A stretch of 64,000 nt of DNA, from positions 744,001 to 808,000 of the forward strand of contig CAXXCY010000002.1 of the NCBI GenBank assembly GCA_963674895.2. The letters run 5' to 3'. Below are positions 25,376 through 34,323 of the stretch, piece after piece. The first letter of the stretch is position 1, and every line of letters begins with the position of its first letter. The position numbers and the translations under genes are program-made. The notes below the pieces were generated by a model. The model was not told where the DNA came from. It worked only from the letters and a program-made list of their open reading frames with translations, and ran no database searches. Source of the stretch: CAXXOK01 sp963674895 (lineage in GTDB: Bacteria; Bacillota; Clostridia; Christensenellales; Aristaeellaceae).

Positions 25376-26687
25376 GCTCGCATACCTCCCGCACAATGTT
25401 TACGGCTTCGTCCAACTGGGCCCTGGAAGCCTTTTCGGTGACGCACCATAGCATCCCGTTATCAAGCGGCAGGCCGCTCAGGATACCGCGCTTGTGCAGC
25501 GCGGCTTCGACCGCTCCGGGATTTGGCAGTTCGGTGACGAACTCGTGAAAGAATTCACCCGCGTACCGCAGCGACACGCCCTTGATTTTGCACAGCTCTC
25601 CCGCAAAATAATGCGCCTTGCTCAGACAGCTTTCGGCAACGGCTGCGACGCCGCGCGGGCCCATGTAGGTCAGGTAGACGGACGCGGTCAGCGTGCAGTG
25701 CGCGTGGTTGGTGCAGATGTTGGAGGACGCCTTCTCGCGCCTGATATGCTGCTCGCGCGCCTGCAGTGTCAGCACGAACGCGCGCCGCCCCTCCGCGTCC
25801 GTGGTCTGCCCCGCGATGCGGCCGGGCAGCCTGCGCATCAGCGCCTGCGTGCAGGCCATATAGCCCGCGTGCGGCCCGCCGTAAGCCATCGGCAGCCCGA
25901 ACGGCTGCACGTCGCCGCATACGATATCCGCGCCGAGTTCACCGCCGCTGGGCAGGATGGAAAGCGTCATCGGGTTCGCGCCGAGGATGCACTTCACGCC
26001 CACTTCTTTCGCGGCCGCAAACAGCGCGGGCACGTCCTCCAGGAGTCCCAAGAAGTTCGGCTGCTGGATATACAGGCAGGCGGCGTCGTCCGTCAGCATC
26101 TCCCTGAGCGCGCCGATATCCGTGCGCCCGTCCTTTTGGGGAACGGCGCGCACTTCGGCGCCGATGCCGTAGCAATAGGTTTGCATCACGGCGAGGGTAT
26201 CGGGGTGCGCGGCTCCGCTCACAAGCGCCGTTGTACGCTTTTTATCAAGGCACATCACGGCGCTCTCCGCGGCGGCGGTGGCGAAATCGTATACGCCCGC
26301 GTTGGATACATCCATGCCCGTCAGCTCGCAGATCAGCGTCTGGTATTCAAAGATCGCCTGCAGCGTGCCCTGCGAAAGCTCCGCCTGGTAGGGCGTATAG
26401 GACGACAGAAATTCCTTTTTGTTGGCCAGCTGCGGCACGACCGGCGGAATGAAATGGTCGTAGCAGCCCGCGCCGCGCAGCGTGAGATGATAATGCGCGT
26501 TGCGGTCCGCCAGCGCCTCCATGGCCTGCATCGTTTCCAGCTGGGTAAGGCCGGGGCGCTTTGTTCCGGGTATGCCGCGCCCGGCTTTTTCCGGGATATC
26601 CGTAAACAGATCGGCGGGGGTATTTAGCCCGAGCGACCGGAGCATCGCCCGGGTTTCTTCAGACGTATGCGGAGTATACTGGCTCAT
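25368..26687 (-). CDS. gcvPA: Glycine dehydrogenase (decarboxylating) subunit 1
   Basis: First half of the split P protein, 439 residues, pairing with GcvPB in an alpha2-beta2 enzyme. It has the family's FLGAGCYDHF-like segment as LRGAGCYDHFIPP, the SSYTPYQAELSQGTLQAIFE stretch and the QPFGLPMAYGGPHAGYMA glycine-rich region. It lacks the PLP lysine, which is on subunit 2, as expected. AGAGG lies before the ATG at 26687. It follows gcvH by 13 bp. Confidence 0.95.
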   Translation of the reverse strand: MSQYTPHTSEETRAMLRSLGLNTPADLFTDIPEKAGRGIPGTKRPGLTQLETMQAMEALADRNAHYHLTLRGAGCYDHFIPPVVPQLANKKEFLSSYTPYQAELSQGTLQAIFEYQTLICELTGMDVSNAGVYDFATAAAESAVMCLDKKRTTALVSGAAHPDTLAVMQTYCYGIGAEVRAVPQKDGRTDIGALREMLTDDAACLYIQQPNFLGLLEDVPALFAAAKEVGVKCILGANPMTLSILPSGGELGADIVCGDVQPFGLPMAYGGPHAGYMACTQALMRRLPGRIAGQTTDAEGRRAFVLTLQAREQHIRREKASSNICTNHAHCTLTASVYLTYMGPRGVAAVAESCLSKAHYFAGELCKIKGVSLRYAGEFFHEFVTELPNPGAVEAALHKRGILSGLPLDNGMLWCVTEKASRAQLDEAVNIVREVCEHA

Positions 26688-26700
26688 ATCCAACCTCTTT

Positions 26701-27078
26701 TTACAGCGTTTCACAGTAGGCGGCATAGGCGTCCGCGTCCAGCAGCTCGCCGCGGTCCGATACGTTCTCCACCTTTACGAACCACGCGGCGTACGCCGAC
26801 ATGTTGATCTTTTCGGGCGCATCCAAAAGCGCTTCGTTGATCTCGGCGACCGTGCCGCTAACGGGCGCAATCACGTCGCTGACGGCCTTCACGCTCTCCA
26901 CGTCGGCGAACATCTTTCCGGCCGTCAGTTCGTCGCCCACGTCGGGGAGATTGGCAAACACCAGGTCGCCCAGCTCGTGCTGCGCGAAATCGGAGATGCC
27001 GATCCGCACTGTCGTATCGTCCAGAAATTCCACCCATTCATGCGTTTTGGTATACAGAAACCCTTGTTTCACTTCCAT
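26701..27078 (-). CDS. gcvH: Glycine cleavage system H protein
   Basis: A 125-residue lipoyl carrier that shuttles the aminomethyl group between P, T and L proteins. The lipoylated lysine is in DVESVKAVSD (about residue 63), in the usual context after GELGDLVF-like residues (HELGDLVFANLP). The gene lies between gcvT and gcvPA. No gene for the L protein (dihydrolipoamide dehydrogenase) is in the window, so that part must come from elsewhere. Confidence 0.96.
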   Translation of the reverse strand: MEVKQGFLYTKTHEWVEFLDDTTVRIGISDFAQHELGDLVFANLPDVGDELTAGKMFADVESVKAVSDVIAPVSGTVAEINEALLDAPEKINMSAYAAWFVKVENVSDRGELLDADAYAAYCETL

Positions 27079-27090
27079 GTAAAAACCCTC

Positions 27091-28146
27091 CTACGATCTT
27101 TTGTAAAACGGCAGGGGTACGACCTTCGCGTCCACGGGGTTGCCCCTGACCAATACCTGCAGGACCGTTCCGGGGTCCTGATACCGGATATCCACGATCG
27201 CCATCGCCACCGCGCCCACCGTGGGGCAGTACGTGCCGCTGGTCGTCAAGCCGATCTCCCTGCCGCCGAAGAGCACCGCGCAGTGCTCCCGCGCGATGCC
27301 GCGCCCGGTCATCTTCAGCCCGATGCGCGCGCGGCGGGGCTTGCCCGCCATCAGCAGCGCCCTGCGGCCGATAAAATCGTCCTTCTCAAATTTCACATAA
27401 CGTTCCAGCCCGGTTTCCAGCGGCGTGATCTCCTCGTCCATCTCGTGGCCGTACAGCGGCATGGCGGCCTCCAGCCGCAGCGTGTCGCGGCAGCCCAGCC
27501 CGCACAGCTGCAGCCCGAAGCTCAGGCCGTGCCGGTAGAGGATGTCGAACAGCTTCACGCCGTCATCCGCCTTCACATAAAGTTCAAAGCCGTCCTCGCC
27601 GGTATAGCCGGTGCGGCTCAGGAGGTAATCGACGCCGTAGATTCCGACGTGATCGATGAAGCTGTAGTATTTCTGCGGAATCTGGTTGGTGAGCGTGCGC
27701 ATCAGCGCTTCGGCCTTGGGCCCCTGCAGGGCGAGCTGGCAGACGCCGTCGGAGATATCGGCGATCTCCACGTTCCCGAAGCGGTGGATGAAGATATGCG
27801 CCACGTCCTTGTGGCGGTTTGAGGCGTTGACGACCATCATGTAGTCGTCCTGCGCCTTGCGGTACACCAGCACGTCGTCGACCACGCCGCCCTGCTCGTT
27901 GAGCATCGGGCTGTAGCGCACGCGCCCGTCCTGCAGGGTGGAGAAATCGTTGCACAGCAGACGCTGGAGGTTGTTCAGGGCGTCCGGGCCGCGGAAGGCG
28001 ATCTCGCCCATATGGCTGACGTCGAACAGGCCCACGTTTTCGCGCACGGCGCGGTGCTCGCCCATCACGCCCGCTCCGTACTGTACGGGCAGCTCGTAGC
28101 CCGCGAACGGGACCATTTTGCCGCCGTACTGCACACTGCCGGTCAT
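27091..28146 (-). CDS. gcvT: Aminomethyltransferase (T protein), probable frameshift at 5' end
   Basis: GcvT releases ammonia from the GcvH-bound aminomethyl group and makes methylenetetrahydrofolate. The 351 residues in this frame contain GGKMVPFAGYELPVQY, LFDVSHMGE, the catalytic-region CNDFS and the late GTYCPTVGAVAMA. The frame's first ATG has no ribosome site. A better start, ATG at 28177 with AAAGGAG, lies in another frame and encodes MTENFIKTPLYDR, which is the expected family N terminus. The two join if one base is removed at about 28134-28138. Either a true frameshift or a sequence error is present; from 28146 the protein would lack about 14 N-terminal residues. Confidence 0.85.
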   Translation of the reverse strand: MTGSVQYGGKMVPFAGYELPVQYGAGVMGEHRAVRENVGLFDVSHMGEIAFRGPDALNNLQRLLCNDFSTLQDGRVRYSPMLNEQGGVVDDVLVYRKAQDDYMMVVNASNRHKDVAHIFIHRFGNVEIADISDGVCQLALQGPKAEALMRTLTNQIPQKYYSFIDHVGIYGVDYLLSRTGYTGEDGFELYVKADDGVKLFDILYRHGLSFGLQLCGLGCRDTLRLEAAMPLYGHEMDEEITPLETGLERYVKFEKDDFIGRRALLMAGKPRRARIGLKMTGRGIAREHCAVLFGGREIGLTTSGTYCPTVGAVAMAIVDIRYQDPGTVLQVLVRGNPVDAKVVPLPFYKRS

Positions 28147-28210
28147 ACAGCGGCGTTTTGATGAAATTTTCTGTCATAGGCAGCTCCTTTCAGGATTGGG
28201 ATACGAAACG

Positions 28211-28243
28211 TAAAAAGGCGAGAAAGCCTCTTCGCTTCTCGCC
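28211..28243 (-). terminator. Riboswitch-controlled terminator before gcvT
   Basis: Minus strand GGCGAGAA and TTCTCGCC form a stem with an 11-base loop, followed by TTTTTA. Its 5' strand abuts and slightly overlaps the closing stem of the second glycine aptamer, so formation of that aptamer should hinder termination. Confidence 0.88.
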
Positions 28244-28427
28244 TCTGTTTTGTAACCTGAAAGATTCTCCGCCGGGCGGATTGCCTCTTCGGTGCACCCG
28301 TGCCCGCGAAGCCCATTCGCCGCGCATACCGGTGCTTTCCAGAGTTTCGTCGGGCCTGGGTCCTTTTGCCTGAGAGCTTATGCGGTTTGCACCTTCGGCG
28401 GCGGCTGTGCCGCTCTCTCCCCAAGCC
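28243..28427 (-). promoter_or_regulatory. Tandem glycine riboswitch
   Basis: Read on the minus strand, two glycine aptamers follow each other. Aptamer 1 has a P1 stem (GGCTTGGG with CCCAGGCC), GGAGAG, the core CCGAAGGTGCAAACC and CTCTCAGGCAAAAGGAC. A linker follows with the typical ACTCTGGAAAG. Aptamer 2 has CCGAAGAGGCAAT, ATCTTTCAGGTTACAAAACAG and a P1 of CTCTG with CAGAG. An intrinsic terminator comes directly after, then gcvT. Known glycine riboswitches of this layout turn on glycine-cleavage genes when glycine is high. This explains most of the 480 bp gap between gcvT and glnS. Confidence 0.95.
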
Positions 28428-28462
28428 TTCAACCGAGTTTTCGGTATTCATTTGTCATCCTC

Positions 28463-28491
28463 AGTATAGTTCCGCGGCATGGCGTTGTCAA
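28463..28491 (-). promoter_or_regulatory. Promoter of the glycine-cleavage operon
   Basis: Minus strand TTGACA (28486-28491), 17 bp spacer, TATACT (28463-28468). The predicted start lies some 30 bases before the first glycine aptamer. Confidence 0.85.
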
Positions 28492-28591
28492 TTGCTAAAA
28501 TCGAACTCCTGCCGTCAAACAATCGCAGCAACCGGAATACCGGGGGCAAATAGAATGAATAGAGAATGGCGTGCCGCACGGCGTGTTAGGC

Positions 28592-28620
28592 TTGTCAAGC
28601 ATTGGTTTTCCCGATATAAT
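28592..28620 (+). promoter_or_regulatory. Promoter of the glnS-gltX-leuS operon
   Basis: TTGTCA (28592-28597), 17 bp spacer, perfect TATAAT (28615-28620). The leader is about 30 bases, too short for a T-box, so these synthetase genes are not under T-box control here. The 100 bp between this and the divergent gcv promoter shows nothing else. Confidence 0.82.
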
Positions 28621-28656
28621 ACGATGGTATCAATCCGGGAAAGGAAGTCTTAGGGC

Positions 28657-30348
28657 ATGGAAACATCCGCGGGCAAATCGAATTTCATCTGGGATTTCAT
28701 CGATGAAGACCTGGAGAGCGGGCGTTACCAAAGCGTTCACACCCGGTTTCCCCCGGAGCCCAACGGCTATCTGCACATCGGCCACTGCAAGGCGATGGCC
28801 GCCGATTTTCTGACGGCGGAGCGCTACGGCGGGCTGTGCAATCTGCGGTTTGACGACACCAACCCCGCTAAGGAAGAAGCCGAGTATGTGGACGGCATCA
28901 TGGAGGATATCCACTGGCTCGGGTTCCACTGGGACGGCGGGCTTTATTTCGCGAGCCAGTATTACCAGGCCTGCTATGATATCGCCGTGGACTGGATCAA
29001 GCGCGGCCTAGCCTACGTGGACGAACAAACCTCCGAGGAGGTGCGCGTAAGCCGCGGCACGCTGACCGAGCCGGGCATAAACAGCCCGTACCGCGACCGG
29101 CCCGCGGAGGAAAACCTGCGCCTGTTTGAGGAAATGAAGGCGGGCAAGCATGCCGAGGGCAGCATGATCCTGCGTATGAAGATCGATATGGCAAGCCCGA
29201 ACATGAATATGCGGGACCCCGCGATGTACCGCATCCTGTTTAAGGAGCACCACCGCACGGGCCGGGAGTGGCGCATCTACCCGATGTACGATTATTCGCA
29301 CCCGATCGGCGACGCGCTGGAATGCGTCACCCACAGCCTGTGCTCGCTGGAGTACGAGGATCACCGCGTGCTCTATGACTGGGTGGTGGAGCACGCCGCG
29401 GAGATGCTCCCCGGCAGGCCGCGCCAGATCGAGTTCAGCCGTCTGAACCTCACGCGCACCATCATGTCCAAGCGCTACCTGCGCATGCTGGTGGAAACCG
29501 GCGTCGTCACCGGATGGGACGATCCCCGCATGCCCACGCTGTGCGCGATGCGTCGGCGCGGATACACGCCGGGGGCGATCCGCGATTTCATCGACCGAGT
29601 CGGGCTGGCGAAGGCCGACAGCGAGGTGGACTTTGCGCTTCTGGAGCACTGCGTGCGTGAAAGCTTAAGCGAAACCGCGCCGCGCGCCATGGCGGTGCTG
29701 CGCCCGCTCAGGGTTGTGCTTACAAACTGGCCCGAGGGCAAAACCGACGAGCTGCCGGTGGAAAACCATCCCGGCCATCCCGAGATGGGCGAGCGCACGG
29801 TGACGCTGACCAGGGAGCTTTTTATCGAGCGCGAGGACTTTATGGAGGTTCCGGCGCGCAAGTATTTCCGCCTGTTCCTGGGCGGCGAGGTGCGGCTGAA
29901 GGCGGCGTACATCATCAAGGGCGAGCGCTGCGACAAGGACGCGGACGGCAATGTGACCTGCGTGTACTGCACGGTGGACCTTTCCTCCCGCAACGGCAGC
30001 GAGGGCGCGCTGCGCAAGGTGAAGGGCACGCTGCACTGGGTGAGCGCTTTAAGAAGCCTGCCGGTGGAGGCCCGTCTGTACGAACCCCTGCTGATGGAAG
30101 AAAACGAAGAGGAAAGCGAAGGCAAGAAGGATTTCCTGGAGAAGCTCAACCCCAATAGTCTGGAGGTCTGCCGCGGGTTCATGGAACCGTCGCTCGCGGA
30201 CGCGAAGGCAGGGGACAAATTCCAGTTCCTCCGGATGGGCTACTTCTGCAAGGACGCGGATTCCACTGACGCCCTCCCCGTGTTCAACCACATCGTGGGG
30301 CTCAAGGATACGTTTCAAAAGGTGATGAAAGGATCAAACGATGGCTGA
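28657..30348 (+). CDS. glnS: Glutaminyl-tRNA synthetase
   Basis: A 563-residue class I synthetase that charges tRNA-Gln. The HIGH-type signature is PPEPNGYLHIGHCKA near residue 32 and the KMSKS-type loop is IMSKRYLR. The C-terminal half has the two beta-barrel anticodon domains of GlnRS (for example FMEVPARKYFRLF and GEVRLKAAYIIK), which separate it from bacterial GluRS. Having a dedicated GlnRS means the amidotransferase route to Gln-tRNA is not essential. The gene overlaps gltX by 8 bp. Confidence 0.96.
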   Translation: METSAGKSNFIWDFIDEDLESGRYQSVHTRFPPEPNGYLHIGHCKAMAADFLTAERYGGLCNLRFDDTNPAKEEAEYVDGIMEDIHWLGFHWDGGLYFASQYYQACYDIAVDWIKRGLAYVDEQTSEEVRVSRGTLTEPGINSPYRDRPAEENLRLFEEMKAGKHAEGSMILRMKIDMASPNMNMRDPAMYRILFKEHHRTGREWRIYPMYDYSHPIGDALECVTHSLCSLEYEDHRVLYDWVVEHAAEMLPGRPRQIEFSRLNLTRTIMSKRYLRMLVETGVVTGWDDPRMPTLCAMRRRGYTPGAIRDFIDRVGLAKADSEVDFALLEHCVRESLSETAPRAMAVLRPLRVVLTNWPEGKTDELPVENHPGHPEMGERTVTLTRELFIEREDFMEVPARKYFRLFLGGEVRLKAAYIIKGERCDKDADGNVTCVYCTVDLSSRNGSEGALRKVKGTLHWVSALRSLPVEARLYEPLLMEENEEESEGKKDFLEKLNPNSLEVCRGFMEPSLADAKAGDKFQFLRMGYFCKDADSTDALPVFNHIVGLKDTFQKVMKGSNDG

Positions 30349-31822
30349 TATTCGCACGCGCTTTGCGCCGAGCCCCACGGGGTATATGCATCTGGGCGGC
30401 CTACGCACGGCGCTGTATGCCTACCTGTTCGCTAAAAAGCATCACGGCAAGTTCATCCTGCGCATCGAGGACACCGATCAGGAGCGCGAGGTGGAAGGCG
30501 CCGTGGAGCTGATCTACGAGGACATGCACAAGGCCGGGCTTCATTACGACGAAGGCCCCGACGTAGGCGGGGCTTTCGGGCCGTATATTCAAAGCGAGCG
30601 GAAAGATTTATATCTGCCCTACGCCATGCGGCTGATCGAAACCGGCGCGGCGTACCCCTGCTTTTGTACGAAAGAGGAATTGCAGCAGCGCCGGGACGCG
30701 GTCACCGCGCAGGGCGGACAATTCAAATACGATAAAAAATGCATGCACATCCCCGGGGACGAGGCCAAACGGCGTATGGAAAGCGGCGAGCCTTACGTGA
30801 TCCGCCAGAACGTCCCCACGGAGGGCGTGGCGAGCTTTGAGGATTTGCTGTTCGGGCACGTGGAAACCGAATGCGCGATCCTGGACGACAACGTGCTGAT
30901 CAAGGCCGACGGCCTGCCGACCTACAATTTCGCCAACGTGGTCGACGACCATCTCATGCAGATTTCGCACGTCATCCGCGGCACGGAGTATTTAAGCTCC
31001 ACGCCCAAGTACAACCTGCTTTATGAGGCGTTCGGCTGGCAGCCGCCCGTCTATCTGCACCTGCCCGTCGTCATGAAGGACGCCACGCGGAAGCTCAGTA
31101 AGCGCTACGGCGACCCGAGCTTTGAGGACCTTCTGTCGCAGGGCTATGTGCGGGACGCGATCATCAATTTCATCGCGCTGCTGGGCTGGGCGCCCAAGGA
31201 CGAGCGCGAGTTTTTCACGCTCCCAGAGCTCGTGGAGGCGTTCGATATCGGCGGCTTGTCCAAATCGCCCGCGATTTTCAACACCGACAAGCTCGTATGG
31301 TTCAACGCCGAGTACGTCAAGCGGATGGATTTTGATGACTACCTGTCCATGGTCACGCCATGGTTTGACCGGGCGCTCAAAGGCAGGGGCATCGACTACC
31401 GCCGGCTGGCGGAGCTGATGCACAGCCGCACCGAGGTGTTTGACCGCGTACCGGATATGGTGCGCTTCCTCGCCGAGCTGCCGGATTACCAGATCGACCT
31501 GTATTCCCACAAGAAGATGAAAACCGATCCGCCGCTCAGCCTCAAGGTGCTCAAGCTCGCCCTTACCCGGGTGGCGGCCCTGACGGACTTCTCCGAGGAA
31601 ACCCTCAAGGAGTGCCTGATGGGGCTGGCCACCGAGCATGAGCTGAAAACCGGCCAGGTGATGTGGCCGGTGCGCGTCGCGCTTTCGGGCCTTCCCTCCA
31701 CGCCGGGCGGAGCGACGGAAATCGCGGCCCTGCTGGGGAAGGAAGAATCGCTGCAGAGGCTGACCATCGGGATCAACTTCCTGGAGCAGTACTGTAGCAT
31801 GATGAAGATCGATCTGGGTTAG
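30341..31822 (+). CDS. gltX: Glutamyl-tRNA synthetase
   Basis: A 493-residue class I synthetase for tRNA-Glu. The ATP-site motif is FAPSPTGYMHLGGLRTALY at residue 7 and the KMSKS-type loop is RKLSKRYGD. The C-terminal helical anticodon domain is of the bacterial type, unlike the barrels of the GlnRS next to it. The ATG lies inside the end of glnS, with AAAGGA as ribosome site, so the two are coupled. Confidence 0.96.
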   Translation: MADIRTRFAPSPTGYMHLGGLRTALYAYLFAKKHHGKFILRIEDTDQEREVEGAVELIYEDMHKAGLHYDEGPDVGGAFGPYIQSERKDLYLPYAMRLIETGAAYPCFCTKEELQQRRDAVTAQGGQFKYDKKCMHIPGDEAKRRMESGEPYVIRQNVPTEGVASFEDLLFGHVETECAILDDNVLIKADGLPTYNFANVVDDHLMQISHVIRGTEYLSSTPKYNLLYEAFGWQPPVYLHLPVVMKDATRKLSKRYGDPSFEDLLSQGYVRDAIINFIALLGWAPKDEREFFTLPELVEAFDIGGLSKSPAIFNTDKLVWFNAEYVKRMDFDDYLSMVTPWFDRALKGRGIDYRRLAELMHSRTEVFDRVPDMVRFLAELPDYQIDLYSHKKMKTDPPLSLKVLKLALTRVAALTDFSEETLKECLMGLATEHELKTGQVMWPVRVALSGLPSTPGGATEIAALLGKEESLQRLTIGINFLEQYCSMMKIDLG

Positions 31823-31857
31823 ATCATGAAGTTCGAGTGATTGAAGGAGTTTTCGCA

Positions 31858-34284
31858 ATGCAAAATACAGAGTTCACCCCCTACGATCCGGCGGCCGTCG
31901 AGGCGAAATGGCAGAAGCGATGGGCCGGTGAAGGAACGTTCAACGCCGCATACCCGTCCGACAAGCCCAAGTTCTACGGGCTGATCGAGTTTCCGTATCC
32001 AAGCGGCGCCGGCCTGCACGTGGGGCATCCGCGCTCCAACACCGCGATGGATATCATCTGCCGCAAGCGCCGCATGGAAGGCTACAACGTGCTGTTTCCC
32101 ATCGGGTACGACGCGTTCGGCCTCCCCACGGAAAACTACGCCATCGCCAACCACGTCCATCCGGCCAGGGTGACCAGGGACAATATCGCCCGCTTCCGCT
32201 CCCAGCTTCAAAAGCTCGGGTTTTCCTTCGATTATTCCCGCGAGGTGGATACCACCGATCCCAAATATTATAAATGGACGCAGTGGATCTTTTTGCAGAT
32301 CTTCAAGCGCGGGCTGGCGTACAAGCAGGAGATGCCGATCAACTGGTGCTTAAGCTGCAAGGTGGGGCTCGCCAACGAGGAGGTCGTCGGCGGCGTGTGC
32401 GAGCGCTGCGGCGGCGAGGTCGTCCGCAAGGTGAAAAGCCAGTGGATGCTCAGGATCACCGAATACGCCCAAAAGCTGCTGGACGGGCTGAACGACGTGG
32501 ATTTCATCGAGAAGGTGAAGATACAGCAGCGCAACTGGATCGGGCGCTCGGAGGGCGCGGACGTTGAATTCCGGATTGCCGGCAAAAACGAAAGACTGAA
32601 AGTCTTCACCACGCGCCCGGATACGCTGTTCGGCGCGACGTATATGGTCGTAAGCCCCGAACATCCGCTGATCGACACCTATAAGGATGATATAAAGAAC
32701 TTCGACGAGGTCATCGCCTACCGCGAGCAGGCCGCCCGCAAGAGCGACTTCGAGCGCACCGAGATGAACAAGGAAAAGACCGGCGTGGAGCTGTTGGGGC
32801 TTTGCGCCGTCAACCCCGTAAACGGGAAGGATATCCCCGTTTGGGTCAGCGATTACGTGCTCATGAGCTACGGCACCGGCGCGATCATGGCAGTGCCGGG
32901 GCACGATACGCGCGACTATGAATTCGCCAAGACGTTCGGCCTGCCCATCGTGGAAGTCATCGCGGGCGGGGATATCGGGATAGAAGCCTACACCGACGTG
33001 GAGGACGGCATTCTGGTCAACAGCGGATTTCTGGACGGCCTGAGCGTCGCCGAGGCGAAAAAGGCGATTACCGCCTGGCTTGTGGAAAAAGGCCTGGGCG
33101 AGAAGAAGATCAACTACAAGCTGCGCGACTGGGTGTTCAGCCGCCAGCGCTACTGGGGCGAACCCATCCCCGTGGTGCACTGCGCGCACTGCGGCACCGT
33201 GCCCGTCCCGGAGGACCAGCTGCCGGTGCTGCTGCCCGACGTGGAAAACTACATGACCACCGATACCGGCGAAAGCCCGCTGGCAAAGATCGCGGACTGG
33301 GTGAACACTGCCTGCCCCGTGTGCGGCGGCCCCGCCCTGCGCGAGACCGACACCATGCCGCAGTGGGCGGGCTCGAGCTGGTATTTCCTGCGCTACTGCG
33401 ACCCGCACAACGATTCGGTTTTCGCCGATTACGAAGCGCTTACGTACTGGATGAACGTGGACTGGTACAACGGCGGCATGGAGCATACGACGCTGCACCT
33501 TTTGTACAGCCGGTTCTGGCACCAGTTCCTCTACGATATCGGCGTGGTGCCCTGCAAGGAACCCTACCAGAAGCGCACCAGCCACGGCATGATCCTGGGC
33601 GAGAACGGCGAGAAGATGTCCAAATCGCGCGGCAACGTGATCAACCCGGACGACTGCATCGCCGATATCGGCGCGGACGCCACCCGTATGTTTGAGATGT
33701 TCATGGGCGCATTCGATCAGGCCATTCCGTGGAGCACGAGCGGCGCGCGCGGCTGCCGCCGGTTCCTGGACCGCGTATGGCGGTTGATGGATATGCAAAA
33801 GGACGGCGAGGGTTATCAGAAGCCGCTCATCCCGCTGATGCACGAGACGATCAAGAAGGTCGGCGAGGACTACGAGGCGATGAAGTACAATACCGCCATC
33901 GCCCAGATGATGACGCTCGTCAACGAGTTCTACGCGGCGGACGGCTGCACAAAGGACGAGCTCAGGACGCTTGCGCTGCTGCTGTATCCCGTGGCTCCGC
34001 ACATCTGCGAGGAGATGTGGGAGAGGATGGGCTTCGGCTCCGGGATGACGTTTGAGCCCTGGCCGAAGTACGACGAGGCGGCCATGAAGCGCAGCGAGAT
34101 CGAAATCGCGATCCAGATCAACGGCAAGGTTCGTAGTCGTATCATGATAGATTCTGATATGACCGATGAGCAGGCTCAGATTGAGCTTCGGAAACGACCG
34201 GAAATACTGGCACTGACTATGGGAAGGACAGTCGTCAAGCTGATCTTCGTACCGGGCAGGCTGTGCAACCTGATCGTCAAGTAA
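31858..34284 (+). CDS. leuS: Leucyl-tRNA synthetase
   Basis: An 808-residue class I synthetase. The HIGH motif is in FPYPSGAGLHVGHPRSN (about residue 42), the editing domain shows FTTRPDTLFGATY and MAVPGHDTRDYEFA, and the KMSKS loop is ENGEKMSKSRGN. Zinc-type cysteine pairs CLSC/CERC and CAHC/CPVC are present. The ATG at 31858 has AAGGAG eight bases upstream, so the longer frame from 31837 is rejected. The last ~35 codons before the final stretch (34129-34230) use A/T third positions far more than the rest. Confidence 0.96.
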   Translation: MQNTEFTPYDPAAVEAKWQKRWAGEGTFNAAYPSDKPKFYGLIEFPYPSGAGLHVGHPRSNTAMDIICRKRRMEGYNVLFPIGYDAFGLPTENYAIANHVHPARVTRDNIARFRSQLQKLGFSFDYSREVDTTDPKYYKWTQWIFLQIFKRGLAYKQEMPINWCLSCKVGLANEEVVGGVCERCGGEVVRKVKSQWMLRITEYAQKLLDGLNDVDFIEKVKIQQRNWIGRSEGADVEFRIAGKNERLKVFTTRPDTLFGATYMVVSPEHPLIDTYKDDIKNFDEVIAYREQAARKSDFERTEMNKEKTGVELLGLCAVNPVNGKDIPVWVSDYVLMSYGTGAIMAVPGHDTRDYEFAKTFGLPIVEVIAGGDIGIEAYTDVEDGILVNSGFLDGLSVAEAKKAITAWLVEKGLGEKKINYKLRDWVFSRQRYWGEPIPVVHCAHCGTVPVPEDQLPVLLPDVENYMTTDTGESPLAKIADWVNTACPVCGGPALRETDTMPQWAGSSWYFLRYCDPHNDSVFADYEALTYWMNVDWYNGGMEHTTLHLLYSRFWHQFLYDIGVVPCKEPYQKRTSHGMILGENGEKMSKSRGNVINPDDCIADIGADATRMFEMFMGAFDQAIPWSTSGARGCRRFLDRVWRLMDMQKDGEGYQKPLIPLMHETIKKVGEDYEAMKYNTAIAQMMTLVNEFYAADGCTKDELRTLALLLYPVAPHICEEMWERMGFGSGMTFEPWPKYDEAAMKRSEIEIAIQINGKVRSRIMIDSDMTDEQAQIELRKRPEILALTMGRTVVKLIFVPGRLCNLIVK

Positions 34285-34323
34285 AATACTGCAACGCATT
34301 TTCCCACGTACAGCGAGGTTTCT

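Noticed and set aside
28143..28451. 102-codon open frame on the minus strand upstream of gcvT
   Set aside because: It coincides with the glycine riboswitch and its terminator; the sequence is conserved as RNA, not protein.
28621..28656. T-box leader before glnS
   Set aside because: The leader is about 30 bases long and lacks the T-box sequence.
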